A DNA stretch of 64,000 bases, taken from assembly GCA_021397835.1 (NCBI GenBank), contig JAJFZO010000263.1, positions 744,501 through 808,500 on the forward strand, read 5' to 3'. The translations under genes were made by a program, and so were the position numbers. The stretch is from Moringa oleifera (lineage: Eukaryota > Streptophyta > Magnoliopsida > Brassicales > Moringaceae). A model generated the notes under the pieces. It made no database searches and was not told the origin of the DNA. It worked only from the letters and a program-made list of their open reading frames with translations. This document shows positions 1-11,276 of this stretch, in pieces (positions within the stretch are counted from its first letter, which is position 1; each line of letters starts with the position of its first letter).

Positions 1-992
1 ACTCTAGTGTGATGGTGCTTGATGCGTCCACCTAACCAGTCCAACTTTCTAAGCCTGTGCCAAAAGAAGAATAAGAGCCAACAATGCAAAATGCAAAGTA
101 AGAAGACGGTATTACGAGAACTCTTTCTCAACCTTTATTGAAAATAAAGGAACTCTTTACAAAAGAAGGGTCTCTCTCTAAGAGCACCCAAAGCCTCCAG
201 CTACCCACACACTTGAGTTTGTATTACTCGATGTGTTTACAATTGAACCCAAGCCCCCTTTTTATACTAGATAAGGAGTGTCATACTCAAACACTCTCTC
301 TTAGTTATCCCACGTTTTTCGGATAGGCCACCCAATCTTGATCACGAATCTTTATCTCATTGAGGCATATCTTCAAAGTTTGGATAGCATCCTTCTCCCA
401 CAAGGACTCTCCTTTAGTCAAGGATCTCATCTCCTTTGAAGTCTTCTCTAAGCCTTCTTATCTGCTTTCAACCGGTTTGGATAGGCTTGAGGAGGTAGTT
501 TTCGTTTAGGACTCTTTTCGAGCCTTATCTCCCTTGGCTTACGGGATAGACATCTCTTTCTTATCCTTCTATCACCTTGATCCTCCTCTAGCCAATAGCC
601 ATATCCTTTACTTTGTGGAATATCTTCGTTTGCTGGACTTTCCATCCATGCCAAGCTAGGTTCCTGGATTCTGCCCTGTGTTCCCATCACTAGACATATT
701 CGCACCACCATGTGTTGGTGCTTGCTTGAGGCATCTTTGCCGCTTTCCCCTTAAGAGGGCTTATGGGTCTATTTGTGTCCTTCATCCCTTGCTCCATAAC
801 GTTCCCAACTCACCAGCGAATCTCGCCATTATAAGTATGAAAGTCAATTTCTCACCAAGTCTCCCGCATTCATTTCCATATCTAACTCATGCGTTTTTGC
901 CTTGCTAGCGTGGTCCTCCACACTTGTAGGTCCGAGCATGGAGCAAGAGTCACCATGCCTACGCCTTGGTACTCAAATTCAAGGGCCTGACA
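1..992 (-). mobile_element. LTR of Ty3/gypsy element in unit-1 18S (short subfamily), cut by window edge
   Basis: This LTR aligns along its length with the LTRs at 8803-9821 and 14372-15388. Only about the first 30 plus-strand bases are outside the window. It ends in GGGCCTGACA at 992, directly followed by the GTAGG target duplication and 18S sequence. It carries the short-subfamily diagnostics (GCCAAAAGAAGAATAAGAGCC) and only one copy of the 49-bp motif near 380-435. Whether it is a solo LTR or the 5' LTR of a longer element cannot be told, because its other flank lies outside the window. Confidence 0.93.
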
Positions 993-997
993 GTAGG
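993..997. repeat. target-site duplication GTAGG, right flank, unit 1
   Basis: GTAGG directly follows the terminal CA of the LTR. It is the 18S segment (CCTAC in rRNA sense, nt 342-346) that is duplicated at the insertions in units 2 to 4. The partner copy lies outside the window. Confidence 0.8.
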
Positions 998-1338
998 CAA
1001 CTATCCTACCATTGAAAGTTGATAGGGCAAAAATTTGAATGATGCATTGCCGGCACGATGGCCTTGCGATCCGTCGAGTTATCATGAATCATCAGAGCAA
1101 CGGGCGAAGCGCGTATCAACCTTTTATCTAATAAATGCATCCCTTCTAGAAGTTGGGGTTAGTTGCACGTATTAGCTCTAGAATTACTATGGGTATCCGA
1201 GTAGTAGGTACCATCAAACAAACTATAATTGATTTAATGAGCCATTCGCAGTTTCACAGTCTGAATTAGTTCATACTTACACATGCATGGCTTAATCTTT
1301 GAGACAAGCATATGACTACTGGCAAGATCAACCAGGTA
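993..1338 (-). rRNA. 18S rRNA pseudogene, 5' portion (nt 1-346), unit 1
   Basis: The reverse complement reads as the 5' end of eukaryotic 18S rRNA: the start TACCTGGTTGATC is at the 1338 end, followed by the TAGTCATATGCTTGTCTC region. The fragment is exactly 346 nt and is broken at 992 by an LTR. Normally invariant positions are changed, for example the CCTGCCAG stretch reads CTTGCCAG (GGCAAGATC on the plus strand). The rest of this 18S gene is outside the window. I read it as a non-functional copy. Confidence 0.97.
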
Positions 1339-2619
1339 ACATCCTTCGAGACACTGCGCCAACTATGTTTGAAGCGTGTTGCAAGGCTCATTGAGGCCAA
1401 AGTTGTTGCGGTCATCGTTCAAAATCGATGGGATGTGGGACAAATGCTTTCGCTTGGACAGGCAGAGGCTGAGGCCACTCTTGTCGTAACACTTTTTGCA
1501 CCTGAGGAGACGATGGAGCACCCATGTGCCAAAGCAGCCGCATGGCGAAGCAAGTCGCACTTGGAGCATGAGGCCCGACTTAGGTTTCCACCCATGCCCG
1601 CAAGGGACATGGTGCAAAGACAACCGACTTGAATCATCGAATTTCGTTTGTGAAGGCATGCAACATAAGGTCTCGATGTAACCCATGAAAAGCCAACGTA
1701 TGGCTCGAGGTCGAGCTTGAAGCAAGGTGCTGGTCCACAGTTCGTTGCGGGAGTATGGAGCCTACCAACGCGTATGACTAGATCACCACTCACACACCAC
1801 ATGCATAAAAGGGCAGCAACAGCACCAAACGAGCTTCAAGCCAACGAATGAAAGGCCCATCAATCATGCAGGTCGTCGAGTGCCGCCGCACCCAAGCCAT
1901 TAAGTGCGAAATTGTTTCCATAGAGAGGGACAATTCTTCGATTGTAAGGGACTATCAATGAGACCTTGCCAGTAGGGGTGTCACGCGGTGCCCAGGCAGG
2001 CCGTGTGGCTCGCTCGATGCTAACAGCCAACGATTACGTCGTTGATCGCGCTGCGCAATGAGCCCTCCCTGGCAAGCCTGAGTGTCGGCATCCAACCCCG
2101 TGTCTGTTGCCTCGAGGGCCTGCGATGAAGCACTCTGCATGCTCAAAATCACCCCAGCGATTCGGCCCTCGCGTAGCATGCATCATCGTTTGCTTAGCCG
2201 CCCACACCGTCGAGCTTGTCTAGCCACATTATAGCTCATTATCCCATGATTTTTCACATTTTGTTGCCCATAATTTAGCAAATTTTGTTTCCCACGTTTT
2301 CCCCACTCCGTTGCCTACTGATAAGGCATCCCATACTCTTCAGCCAATGTCGCCGGCCACCTGCCTATTGGCGGTGATGACCGCCACAGCCACGCACCAC
2401 TGACTAGATAGGCAAGGCAGCAAGCCGCCCTGCCCATGCCATGCGCGCTAGGTTCCCCAAGCCCAGCGCCTACCCATGAGGGATGGGCAGGGGGGGAGCA
2501 TGCATGGCCCGTTGGCACCCAGCAAGCTAGGTGACCACTTCCCCCCTAAAGATTCTTAAATGAAATTTCACTCCCGGCAGGAGAGAAACATCAATATGTC
2601 TGAGCCATCATAACGGGTC
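1339..2619 (-). other. 5' external transcribed spacer / IGS, unit 1
   Basis: This segment lies directly upstream of the 18S 5' end in transcription order. It is homologous to 15735-16970, 40808-42045 and 46298-46940. No protein-coding content is supported. It contains one copy of a block starting near 1957 (GAGACCTTGCCAG) that is present twice in tandem, at 325-bp spacing, in units 2 and 4. No canonical plant Pol I start (TATATA followed by a G run) was found on the minus strand. Confidence 0.8.
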
Positions 2620-2785
2620 TAAAAAATTATTTACTTAGAATTTTGAGCTAAAATTTTGTACATAAATGGATAATAACCATATCTACCACCAGAAAAAATT
2701 CCAGAATTTTTTAGGCCCTAAATTTTTTTTAATGAATTTTCTACAACCAAAAATTAAAAAAAAAATCATCAAAACTAGCCCGTGA
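2620..2785. promoter_or_regulatory. conserved AT-rich spacer block (candidate Pol I promoter region), unit 1
   Basis: A strongly AT-rich block of about 165 bp interrupts otherwise GC-rich spacer. It recurs at the same place in units 2 and 5. It lies about 1.3 kb upstream of the 18S start, where a Pol I start could be, but the typical plant initiator is not recognisable. The promoter role is only positional inference. Confidence 0.3.
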
Positions 2786-3109
2786 GTCAAAATGATCCCA
2801 AACTTCAAGGGCAGACTCCTCATGAATTACAAGATTTATTCGAGACATTTTGGAACCAATTCCGTGATGAAAAGACCATCAATTCATACAAATTTCACAA
2901 CTGGGCATTACGACCAACAGGCTGGGGCAGTTCTGCCTCTGCCTGGCCCACGGTGCATGCTGGCTGCCCTGTCCAGCGCACCTCCAGCCACCCCATGGCT
3001 GCCCTTAAGGTCCATCACAGCCAGGGAACACGGCCAAGCCCAGCTTGCCCATGAAATCAATGCCCACAGCACGTGCTGAGCCTCACATCATGCTCACAGC
3101 TAGCTCGCG
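2786..3109. other. unique spacer between AT-rich block and subrepeats, unit 1
   Basis: This non-coding segment is conserved in units 2 (17136-17449), 4 (part, 42046-42329) and 5 (47101-47429). No gene is seen. Confidence 0.7.
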
Positions 3110-3973
3110 TGGGGCGCCCTTGGCAAGGTTGGCGCCGTGCCTGCTGGGGACTTGCTGTGGCACCCCTGGCTCGCAAGCTGGGCACCGTGTCGAGGGGTAG
3201 GGACTAGGGGGCTGGCTCACGATAAGTGCCCGTGGCTTGGCTGGTGCGCCCACCGCTGCCGCACGCAGGGCAAGCAGCCCATGTCATGCCAACAGGGGGC
3301 TGCTGAGGCATGCCACCTGTGCTCAAGGTCTGTGCGATGTGGCTCCCCTAGCTCACTCGCTGGGCAGTGAGTCGAAGGGCAAGGATGAGGGAGCTAGTTT
3401 GCGGTGGGCGCACGTGGCGTGGCTGGCGCACCCACCGCTTCCTCACACTGGGTAAGCAGCCCATACCGTGCCTGCCCCTTGACATGGCGCCCAATGAGTG
3501 AGCCCAGGGGAGCTGCGTCGCACGACATGGGCTGCTTTGCCCGCTGGGGGCTGCCAATGCATGCCTCCCATGCCTAAGGATCATACAATGTGGCTTCTCT
3601 AGCTCGCTTGCTTGGCAATAAGTCGAGGGGCAGGGACAAGGGGGCTGCCGAGGCATGGACTGGCTGGCGCACCAACTGCTGCCACACACTGGGCAAGCAG
3701 CCCATGCTGTGCCTACTAGGGACTATTGAGGTATGTCTCCCTTGCCCAGGGTCCGTGTGACGCGGCTCCCCTGGCTTGCTTGCTGGGAACCACGTCGAGG
3801 GTCAGGGAAGAGGGGCTGGCAAGCGATGGGCACTAGTGGCCTGGCTGGCGCGCCTACCGCTGTCACACGCTGGGCAAGCTGCCCATGCCGTGCCTGTTGG
3901 GGGCTGCCGAGGCATGCCTCCTGTGCCCAATGTCCTTGTAATATGGCTCCCCTAGCTCACTCACTGGGCAGTA
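3110..3973. repeat. IGS subrepeat array 1 (about 5 monomers)
   Basis: These are GC-rich tandem monomers of about 182 bp with landmarks GCCCGTGGCCTGGCTGG, CACGCTGGGCAAGCAGCCC, CCCAGGGTCCGTGCGACG and GGGCACCATGTCGAGG. The first monomer is truncated, as in the other arrays. The array ends at GGGCAGTACTTTACC, where the 3' ETS of the upstream unit begins. Open frames on both strands arise from the lack of stop codons in the repeat and are not genes. Confidence 0.95.
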
Positions 3974-4204
3974 CTTTACCAAGGGACAGCATTAAGGCAC
4001 AAGTTTCTGTTAGATATATATATTTTTTATTGGAGTAACACTTGGTTCCTAAATGCTTCCCGATATGTTTCCAAGTGTTTTTCCCTTGTGTTTCTCATAC
4101 TCTACTTTTTTTTTCCAGGTCATTATCTTGAGGGACGATTTCAAACCTCGGGGCATCGATTGTCGACAAGAGAGGGACAATTGTTGTGGTGGTTTGAGGG
4201 GGGA
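3974..4204 (-). other. 3' ETS downstream of unit-2 25S
   Basis: The segment between the 25S 3' end and the subrepeats is conserved in all five spacers and starts with TACTTTACC. It includes an alternating AT run at 4014-4023 and the stretch GACGATTTCAAACCTCGGGGC near the 25S end. It probably holds 3' ETS processing or termination signals, but no specific terminator motif is recognised. Confidence 0.65.
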
Positions 4205-4719
4205 AGAGGGACGAATCGAAGCGACAAAGGGCTGAAGGATCGATGGGCCACACTTTCACGGTTTGTATTTGTACTGGAAATCAAAATTAAACGAGCTTTT
4301 ACCCTTTTGTTCCACATGAGATTTTTGTTCTCATTGAGCTCATCTTAGGAAACTTGCATTATCTTTTAACGAATGTGCCGCCCCAGCCAAACTCTCCACC
4401 TAACAATGTCTTTCGCCCGGATCGACCAGTCGAAACTGACCTTGGGTCCAAAAAAAGGGGGCGATGCCCCGCCTTTGATTCACAGAATAAGTAAAATAAC
4501 GTTAAAAGTAATGGTCTTTCACTTACACCATTTCTAGCTCCCACTTATCCTACACCTGTCAAGTAATTTCACAAAGTCGGACTAAAGTCAAGCTCAACAT
4601 AGTCTTCTTTCCCTGCTCATTCTGCCAGGCCCATTCCCTTGGCTATGATTTCGCTAGATAGTAGACAGGGACAATGGGAATCTCGTTAGTCCATTCATGC
4701 GCGTCACTAATTAGATGAT

Positions 4720-4770
<51 letters not shown>

Positions 4771-6690
4771 AGCTTGGTTGAATTTCTTCACTTTGACATT
4801 CAGAGCACTGGGTAGAAATCACATTGCGTGAGCATCTACAGGGACCATCGCAATGCTTTGTTTTAAATAAACAGTTGGATTCCCCTTGTCTGTACCAGTT
4901 CTGAGTTGGTTGTTCGACACTCAGGGAAGGCCCTCAAAGGAACCGTTCCCAGTCTGTCCCTCGGCCGACATGCAGCGACCCACTCTCAGAGCCAATCCTT
5001 TTCTTGAGGTTACAGATCCATTTTGTCGACTTCCCTTGCTTACATTGTTCCATCGACCAGAGGATGTTCACCTTGGAGACCTGATGCGGTTATGAGTACG
5101 ACCAGGCATGGGAAGCACTAGGTCCTCTGGATTTTCAAGGGCCGCTGGGGGCGCATCAGACACCACATGACGTGCGGTGCTCTTCCTTCCGCTGGACCCT
5201 ACCTCTGAGCTGTTTCCAAGGTGGCCAAGCTATTAAACAGAAAAGATAACTCTTTTCGGGGCCCTCGTCGATGTCTTTGGACTTTCTAACGTTATTGTCA
5301 GCCGCCACATCCCGGTTCTGAAGTTTAAACTGGATCCCCTTTCAAAGCTCGCACCGAGGTGCTATCCGACGAGCTTCCCTTATCTCTTAAGTTTGACTAA
5401 CCCATGTGCAAGTGACGTTCACATGGAACCTTTCCCCTCTTTGGCCTTCAAAGTTCTCATTTGTATATTTGCTACTACCACTAAGATCTACACCGATGGT
5501 CGCTCTGCCTCGGGCTTGCGCCTTGGGTTTTGCGGCGACCACCGCGCCACTTTCTACTCACTGAGGCTTCGCCCTTGCCCCAATGGCCAAGAATAGGTCG
5601 CGCGCTTCAACGCCATCCATTTTCGGGGCTAGTTGATTTAGCAGGTGAGTTGTTACGCATTCCTTAGCGGATTTCCACTTCCATGACCACCGTCCTGCTG
5701 TCTTAATCAACCAACACCCTTTGTGGGTTCTAGGTTAGTATGCAGTTGGGCACCATAACTTGGCTTCTGGTTCATCCTGCATTGCCAGTTCTTGCTTAAC
5801 AAAAATGGCCCACTTGGGGCTCTCGATTCCGTGGGATGACTCAACGAAGTAGCTGCCCCGTACTACCTATTTAATGTCTAAGAATAGGTCAAGGATATTG
5901 CGCCCCCGATGCCTCTAACCATTTGCTTTACTTGATAAAACTCGCATCTGAGCTCCAGCTATCCTGAGGGAAACTTCGAATGGAACTGGCTACTAGACGG
6001 TTCGATTAGTCTTTCGCCCCTATTCCCAGGTCAAACGAACGATTTGCACGTCCATGTCACTACGGGCCTCCACCAGAGTTTTCTCTGGCTTAGCCCCGCT
6101 CAGGCATAGTTCACCATCTTTCAGGTCTCGACAGGCATGCTTGCACTCGAACCCTTCTCAAAAGATCAAGGTTAGTGGGCAGTGCACCCGCGAGGGATCC
6201 CGCCAATTAGCTTCCTTGCGGCTTACGGGTTTACTCACCTATTGACTCGCACGCATGTCAGACTCCTTGGTTCGTGTTCCAAGACGGGTCGAATGGGGAA
6301 CCCGCTGGCTGATTTCGAGAGCGTGCAAGTGCCGAAGCACCGCCATGATGACGAGCACTACCAGCCATGATCTCGACGATGATGCCTTGGGCTTGGGCTG
6401 TCGTCACGATCAGTGTCAATTCGCACCTCGAGTCGATTGACGAGCAGACTCATGGCCGTTCCACATTCGACCGAGGTGCATCGTCGTCCCCCATCCACTT
6501 CCCTCCCAACAATTTCAAGCACTCTTTGACTCTTTTTTCATCTTTCCCTTGCGATACTTGTTCGCTATCGGTCTCTCACCCGTATTTAGCCTTAGACAAA
6601 ATTTATCGCCCTATTGGGGCAGCATTCCCAAACAACTCAACTCGTCGATAGTGCCTCGTGGCATGATAGGGCTCACGGGTGATCCGGCTG
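4205..6690 (-). rRNA. 25S rRNA pseudogene, unit 2 (internally deleted)
   Basis: The reverse complement matches plant 25S rRNA from the 3' end (GACGAATCGAAGCGACAAAGG side) to the 5' end (GACCCCAGG side near 6690). Compared with unit 3 it lacks about 600 nt near its 3' end (junction near 4234, GGGCTGA joined to AGGATCG). It also lacks about 75 nt near 4975 and about 200 nt near its 5' end (around 6660). With roughly 0.9 kb missing and many transitions it cannot give functional 25S rRNA. Confidence 0.95.
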
Positions 6691-6927
6691 CCCTGGGGTC
6701 GTATCTCGATTGATCAATCATAGGGGCCATGAGCCGCAAGCGAGCGATGCACACACGAGGGAGCACGAGGCTTTCTTTACCATCGCAAGGTTGTGACGTG
6801 GCATTGCTCGAGGCTCTTTTTTAGGCCAACCGCAAGCCGAAGGCGCACGAGAGGTCAACCTCCACCCCATGGTGGTCCCTCCTTTCCCCAAAGGGAAGTG
6901 GGGGGGGGGGGTCAGGGGCGACGGTGC
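6691..6927 (-). other. ITS2, unit 2
   Basis: Spacer between the 25S 5' end and the 5.8S 3' end, homologous to 24401-24597 and 45330-45559. It contains a run of about 11 G near 6900. Confidence 0.85.
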
Positions 6928-7084
6928 TTGACACCTAGGCAGACATGCCCTATGCCTGATGGCTTCAAGCGCAACTTGCGTTCAAAGACTCGATGGTTCA
7001 CGAGATTCTGCAATTCACACCAAGTATCGTATTTCACTACGTTCTTCATCTATGCGAGAGCCGAGATATCCATTGCCTAGAGTC
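6928..7084 (-). rRNA. 5.8S rRNA pseudogene, unit 2 (full length)
   Basis: The reverse complement has the plant 5.8S landmarks: AGCGAAATGCGATAC-like and TGAATTGCAGAATC segments and the TCTTTGAACGCAAGTTGCG segment. It spans about 157 nt, the usual length. Several changes relative to the conserved sequence are visible. It is the only complete 5.8S copy in the window. Confidence 0.95.
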
Positions 7085-7330
7085 ATTTTAGACATCGTTT
7101 AGGGACGACACGACCACCAGCCCTGCACTTAGATCGGGGCAACTAGGGCATGCTTTTTCATTCGAGTTCCTTGTTGCATCCTGTGCTGTGAGTTTTATTG
7201 TTGTGCGTGACGAGGGGCTTAGGCACGAGCTCACGCACACTTACAGCGTGAGGCGGGACGAGGGGCTCGAGAGCCCCCTGCCCCGTCGGTGTGTTTACAA
7301 CGTGTTCGCGGGTCGTTTCGCTGAGCGAGT

Positions 7331-7337
<7 letters not shown>
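7085..7337 (-). other. ITS1, unit 2
   Basis: Spacer between 5.8S and the 18S 3' end, homologous to ITS1 at 45689-45940 and to remnants in units 3 and 4. No coding content. Confidence 0.85.
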
Positions 7338-7363
<26 letters not shown>

Positions 7364-7514
7364 AAAAACCTTGTTACAACTTCTCATTCCTCTAAATGAT
7401 AAGGTTCAGTAAACTTCTTGCGACATCGCAAATGGTGAACCACCCATGTCGTCGGGATCCGAACACTTCACTAGACCATTGAATCGGTAGGAGCAGTGGG
7501 CGGTGTGTACAAAA

Positions 7515-7578
<64 letters not shown>

Positions 7579-8802
7579 ACAATTGCAGTGACCTATCCCA
7601 TCACAATGAAATTTCAAAGATTACTCGGACCTGTCGGCCAAGGCTATAAACTTGTTGAATACATAAGTGTAGCACACATGCGACCTAGAACATCTAAGGG
7701 CATGACATACCTGTTATTGCTTCAAACTTCCTTGGCCTAAGCGGCCTTAGTCCGTCTAAGAAGCTAGCCGTGGAGGGTCACCTCCACATAGCTAGTTAGC
7801 AGGTTGAGGTCTCGTTCGTTAACAGAATTTACTAGAAAAATCGCTCCACCAACTAAGAATGACCATGCACCACCACCCATAGAATCAAGAAAGAGCTCTC
7901 AGTTTGTTAATCCTTACTATGTTTGGACCTGGTAAGGTTCCCTATGTTGAGTCAAATTAAGTCGTAGGCTCTACACTTGGTGGTGCCCTTCCGTCAATTG
8001 CTTTAAGTTTCAGCCTTATGACCATACTCCCCTCATAACCCAAAAACTTTGGTTTCTTATAAGGTGCTAGCGGAGTCCTAAAAGCAACATCCGCTGATCT
8101 CTGGTCGGCATCGTTTATGGTTAAGACTAGGATGGTATCTGATCGTCTTCGAGCCCTCAACTTTCATTCTTGATTAATGAAAACACCCTTGGCAAATGCT
8201 TTCGCAGTTGTTCATCTTTCATAAATCAAAGAATTTCATCTCTGATTATGAAGTACGAATGCCCCCGATTGTCGTTGTTAATCATTACTCCTATCTCGAA
8301 GGCCAACAGAATAAGATCGAAATCCTATGATGTTATCTTATGCTAATATATGCATAGCGTAGGCTTGCTTTGAGCACTCTAATTTATTCAAAGTAACAGT
8401 GTCGAAGGCACAACCCAGCCAATTAAGATTAGGAGTGCATCGTCGGCAGTAGGGACGAGCCAACCGGTGCACACTGTAGGCAGACCGACCGACCCATCCC
8501 AAGGTCCAACTTCTAGCTTTTTGACTACAACAACTTAAATATACGCTATTAGAGGTAGAATTACCGAGGCTACTGGCACCGGACTTGCCCTCCAATGGAT
8601 CCTCGTTAAGGGATTTAGATTGTACTGATTCCAATTACTAGTCTCGAAGAGCTCGGTATTGTTATTTATTATCACTACCTCCCCATGTCAGGATTAGGTA
8701 ATTTGCGCGCTTGTTGTCTTCCTTGGATGTGGTAGTTGTTTCTCAGGCTTCTTCTTCAGAATCAAACCCTAATTTCCCGTCACCTGTCACCACCACAGTA
8801 GG
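7338..8802 (-). rRNA. 18S rRNA pseudogene, 3' portion, unit 2
   Basis: The reverse complement of this segment runs from the GTAGG/CCTAC insertion point to the 18S 3' end (GGATCATTG type, at 7338). With 15389-15734 and the 5-bp duplication removed, the total is 1806 nt, normal for plant 18S, so the gene was complete before the element inserted. Scattered transitions at conserved sites and the insertion make it non-functional. Confidence 0.97.
8798..8802. repeat. target-site duplication GTAGG, left flank, unit 2
   Basis: GTAGG immediately precedes the TGTCACACC terminus of the LTR. The matching copy is at 15389-15393. Confidence 0.93.
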
Positions 8803-9821
8803 TGTCACACCGTCGGTTGTGGGATCAATGCAACTCTAGTGTGATGGTGCTATATGCGTCTACCGAACCAGCCCAACTTTCTAAGCTCATGCCAAAAAAA
8901 GAATAAGAGCCAACAATGCAAAACGCAAAGTAAGAAGACGATATTACGAGAACTCTTTCTCAAGCTTTATTGAAAATAAAGGAACTTTTTACAAAAGAAG
9001 GGTCTCTCTTTAAGAGCACCCAAAGCCTCTAGCTACCCACACACTTGAGTTTGTAATACTCAATGTGTTTACAATTGAACCCAAGCCCCTTTTTCATACT
9101 AGCTGAGGAGTGTCCTATTCAAACACTCTCTCTTAATGATCCCACATTTTTTGGATAGGCCGCCCAATCTTGATCACGAATCTTTATCTCATTGAGGCTT
9201 ATCTTCAAAGCTTGGATATCATCCTTCTCTCGCAAGGACTATCCTTGAGTCAAGGATCTTATCTCCTTTGAAGTCTTCTCTAAGCCTGCTTATCTGCTTT
9301 AAATCGATTTGGATAGGCTTGAGGAGGTGGTTTCTGTTCAGGACTTTTTTCAAGCCTTATCTCTCCTGGCTTTCGGGATAGACATCTCTTTCTTATCCTT
9401 CTTTCGCCTTGATCCTCCTCTAGCCAATAGTCATATCCTTTCTTTGTGGAATATCTTCGCTTGCTGGACTTTCCATCCATGCCAAGCTGGGCTTTCGAAT
9501 TCTGGCCTGTGTTCCCGTCACTGGACATTTTCGCGCCACCATGTGCTGGTGCTTGCTTGAGGCATCTCTGCCGCTTTCCCCTTAAGTGGGCTTATAGGTC
9601 TATTTCTGTGCTTCATCCCTCTCTCCACAATGTTCCCAACTCATCATCGAATCTCCGCTGTAAGTATGACACTGGATTTCTCACCAAGTCTCCCGCATTC
9701 GTTTTCATATATCACTCATATGTTTTTGCCTTGCTAGTGTGGTCCTCCACACTCGTAGGTCCGGGCATGGAGCAAGACTCGCCATGCCTATGTCTTGATA
9801 CTTAGATTCAAGGGTCTAACA
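8803..9821 (-). repeat. 3' LTR, unit-2 element (short subfamily)
   Basis: A 1019-bp LTR homologous to 14372-15388. Short-subfamily diagnostics include CTCTAGTGTGATGGTGCT and a single copy of the 49-bp motif (near 9210-9265). The terminal base at the internal side is mutated (CTAACA for CTGACA). Confidence 0.95.
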
Positions 9822-10160
9822 AACCACTGCCACCAGAAGAGCCCGATGCCCTTGTCGGCTTAGTGTTATGATACGACCTGATCTATCCTCGAATTGCCAC
9901 AATGTGATATCTTTTTCCCAACCCGCATCCACCTCACTGGTGCCTTTCCACTGGACTAAGTAGTATGTATTTTGATTCATTTTACTATAGCCCTCTGTTC
10001 GATGATCAAGGATTTTCTCTATTTCCTTGTCAAATTGAACTTGAGTTACCGGTGATGCACACTTAGCCTGCTTGCATCCGCGATCAGCATCTTCCTCAAA
10101 CTCTTTAAGGAAGCTCATGTGGAATATTGGGTGCATCTTTAGATGTTGCAGTAGCTTCAA
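9816..10160 (-). pseudogene. integrase C-terminus and chromodomain remnant
   Basis: The minus-strand frame of 114 codons starts inside the integrase C-terminal region (LHPxFHxSxLK-like motif as MHPIFHMSFLKEF). It continues into a chromodomain with YYLVQWKGTSEVDAGWEKD and LWQFEDR, the aromatic and WKG residues expected of a chromodomain. In this family the chromodomain binds modified histone tails and directs integration into heterochromatin. It is the C-terminal part of pol, not a separate gene. The frame is open here, but upstream integrase is frameshifted. Confidence 0.88.
9822..9838 (-). other. polypurine tract, unit-2 element
   Basis: In element sense the sequence just before the 3' LTR reads CTGGTGGCAGTGGTTT, a decayed purine-rich tract. 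The unit-4 copy reads CTGGTGGGGGTGTTTT at the same place. It would prime plus-strand DNA synthesis. Confidence 0.7.
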
Positions 10161-11171
10161 CCTATAAGCTATTGCTCCAACTTTCTTTTCGATCTTGAAT
10201 GGTCCATCATACCTTGGGATAAGGCTTCAATGAACTCCCTTCTTTATGATTTTCTTCTAAATTTGAGGTGTCAACTTCAGTAGCACCTTGTCCCCAACTT
10301 GAAACTCAGCATCACGTCTCTTTTTGTTAGCATATTTCTTCATATGCCTTTATGCTTTAAAAAGGCTATCCCTCGCTTGGTCAATCAACTCTTACTTATC
10401 CCGAGCATAGCGATAGGCTGCTAGATAGCTTCCTTGGCTCATCTACTTGGCTATCTCATGAGGCGTCGTTGGTTGTTGCCCGAAAGCTACCTCTGCGGGA
10501 CTTTGACCTGTCGATGACGAGTGATGGATGTTGTAGCCAAACTGCGCTACATCCAAAAATTCAAGCCAATCTCTTTGGCTTGCAGTCACATAGTGCCGCA
10601 AATACTCCTCCAGCAAGCTATTTACCCTCTCCGTTTGACCGTCTGTGGATGGTTTGCTGTGGATAATTTGAGTTTTGTTCCCATCATGTTTAGCAACACT
10701 GTCTAGAATCTTCTCGTGAATCTGGCATCTCTATCACTCATAATGTCTTTTGGCAACCTAAACAACTTAACAACATGTTTGAAAAACATCTCAGCGGCCA
10801 TATTAGCTGGGCACGCTCGAGTACCAGGGACAAAGATAGCATACTTTGAGAACCTATCAACAATCACCATTATAGCGAATAGTTCGTTTACCTTTGGGAA
10901 GCCCACAATGAAATCCCTCGACACTGACTCCCATGGGTGTTTCAAAATGGGCAAGGGTTTGAGCAAACCCGCCTCCCTCCTTCTATCCATTTTGTCTTGT
11001 TGGCACACTAAGCATGTGCGAACATAGGCCTTCACATCTTCCATCAATCTTGGGCCAATAATAGGCTCTTATCAATAGTGCGAGCATTCTCTTGATGCCC
11101 GGGTGACCTGCCCATAGCGGGTCATGGGTTTCCCTCAACAATTGTTTCCGAAGTCCTCCAAACTTAGGCAC
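10161..11171 (-). pseudogene. integrase remnant (zinc finger and catalytic core), frameshifted
   Basis: The HHCC zinc-binding part is visible (GHPGIKRM, YYWP, then CLVCQQDK), followed by the catalytic core with an Asp in SRDFIVGFP and a second in SDRDARF. The catalytic Glu region TERVN is found at about 10620-10635 in a different frame, so at least one frameshift lies between it and 10703. Integrase inserts the cDNA into the host genome. Broken frames mean this copy makes no active enzyme. Confidence 0.88.
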
Positions 11172-11276
11172 AAACAGTCTGTCTCCTCCTCCATGAGTCG
11201 AGCATATAGCAACCCATCCTTGATCCAGTATCTTTGGGTCAAGCCTTTGCTCACCTCCTCCATGAGTCGGGCATAC

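Noticed and set aside
6896..6912. G run as a G-quadruplex regulatory element
   Set aside because: A single long G run in ITS2 with no conserved spacing in the other units. More likely simple slippage.
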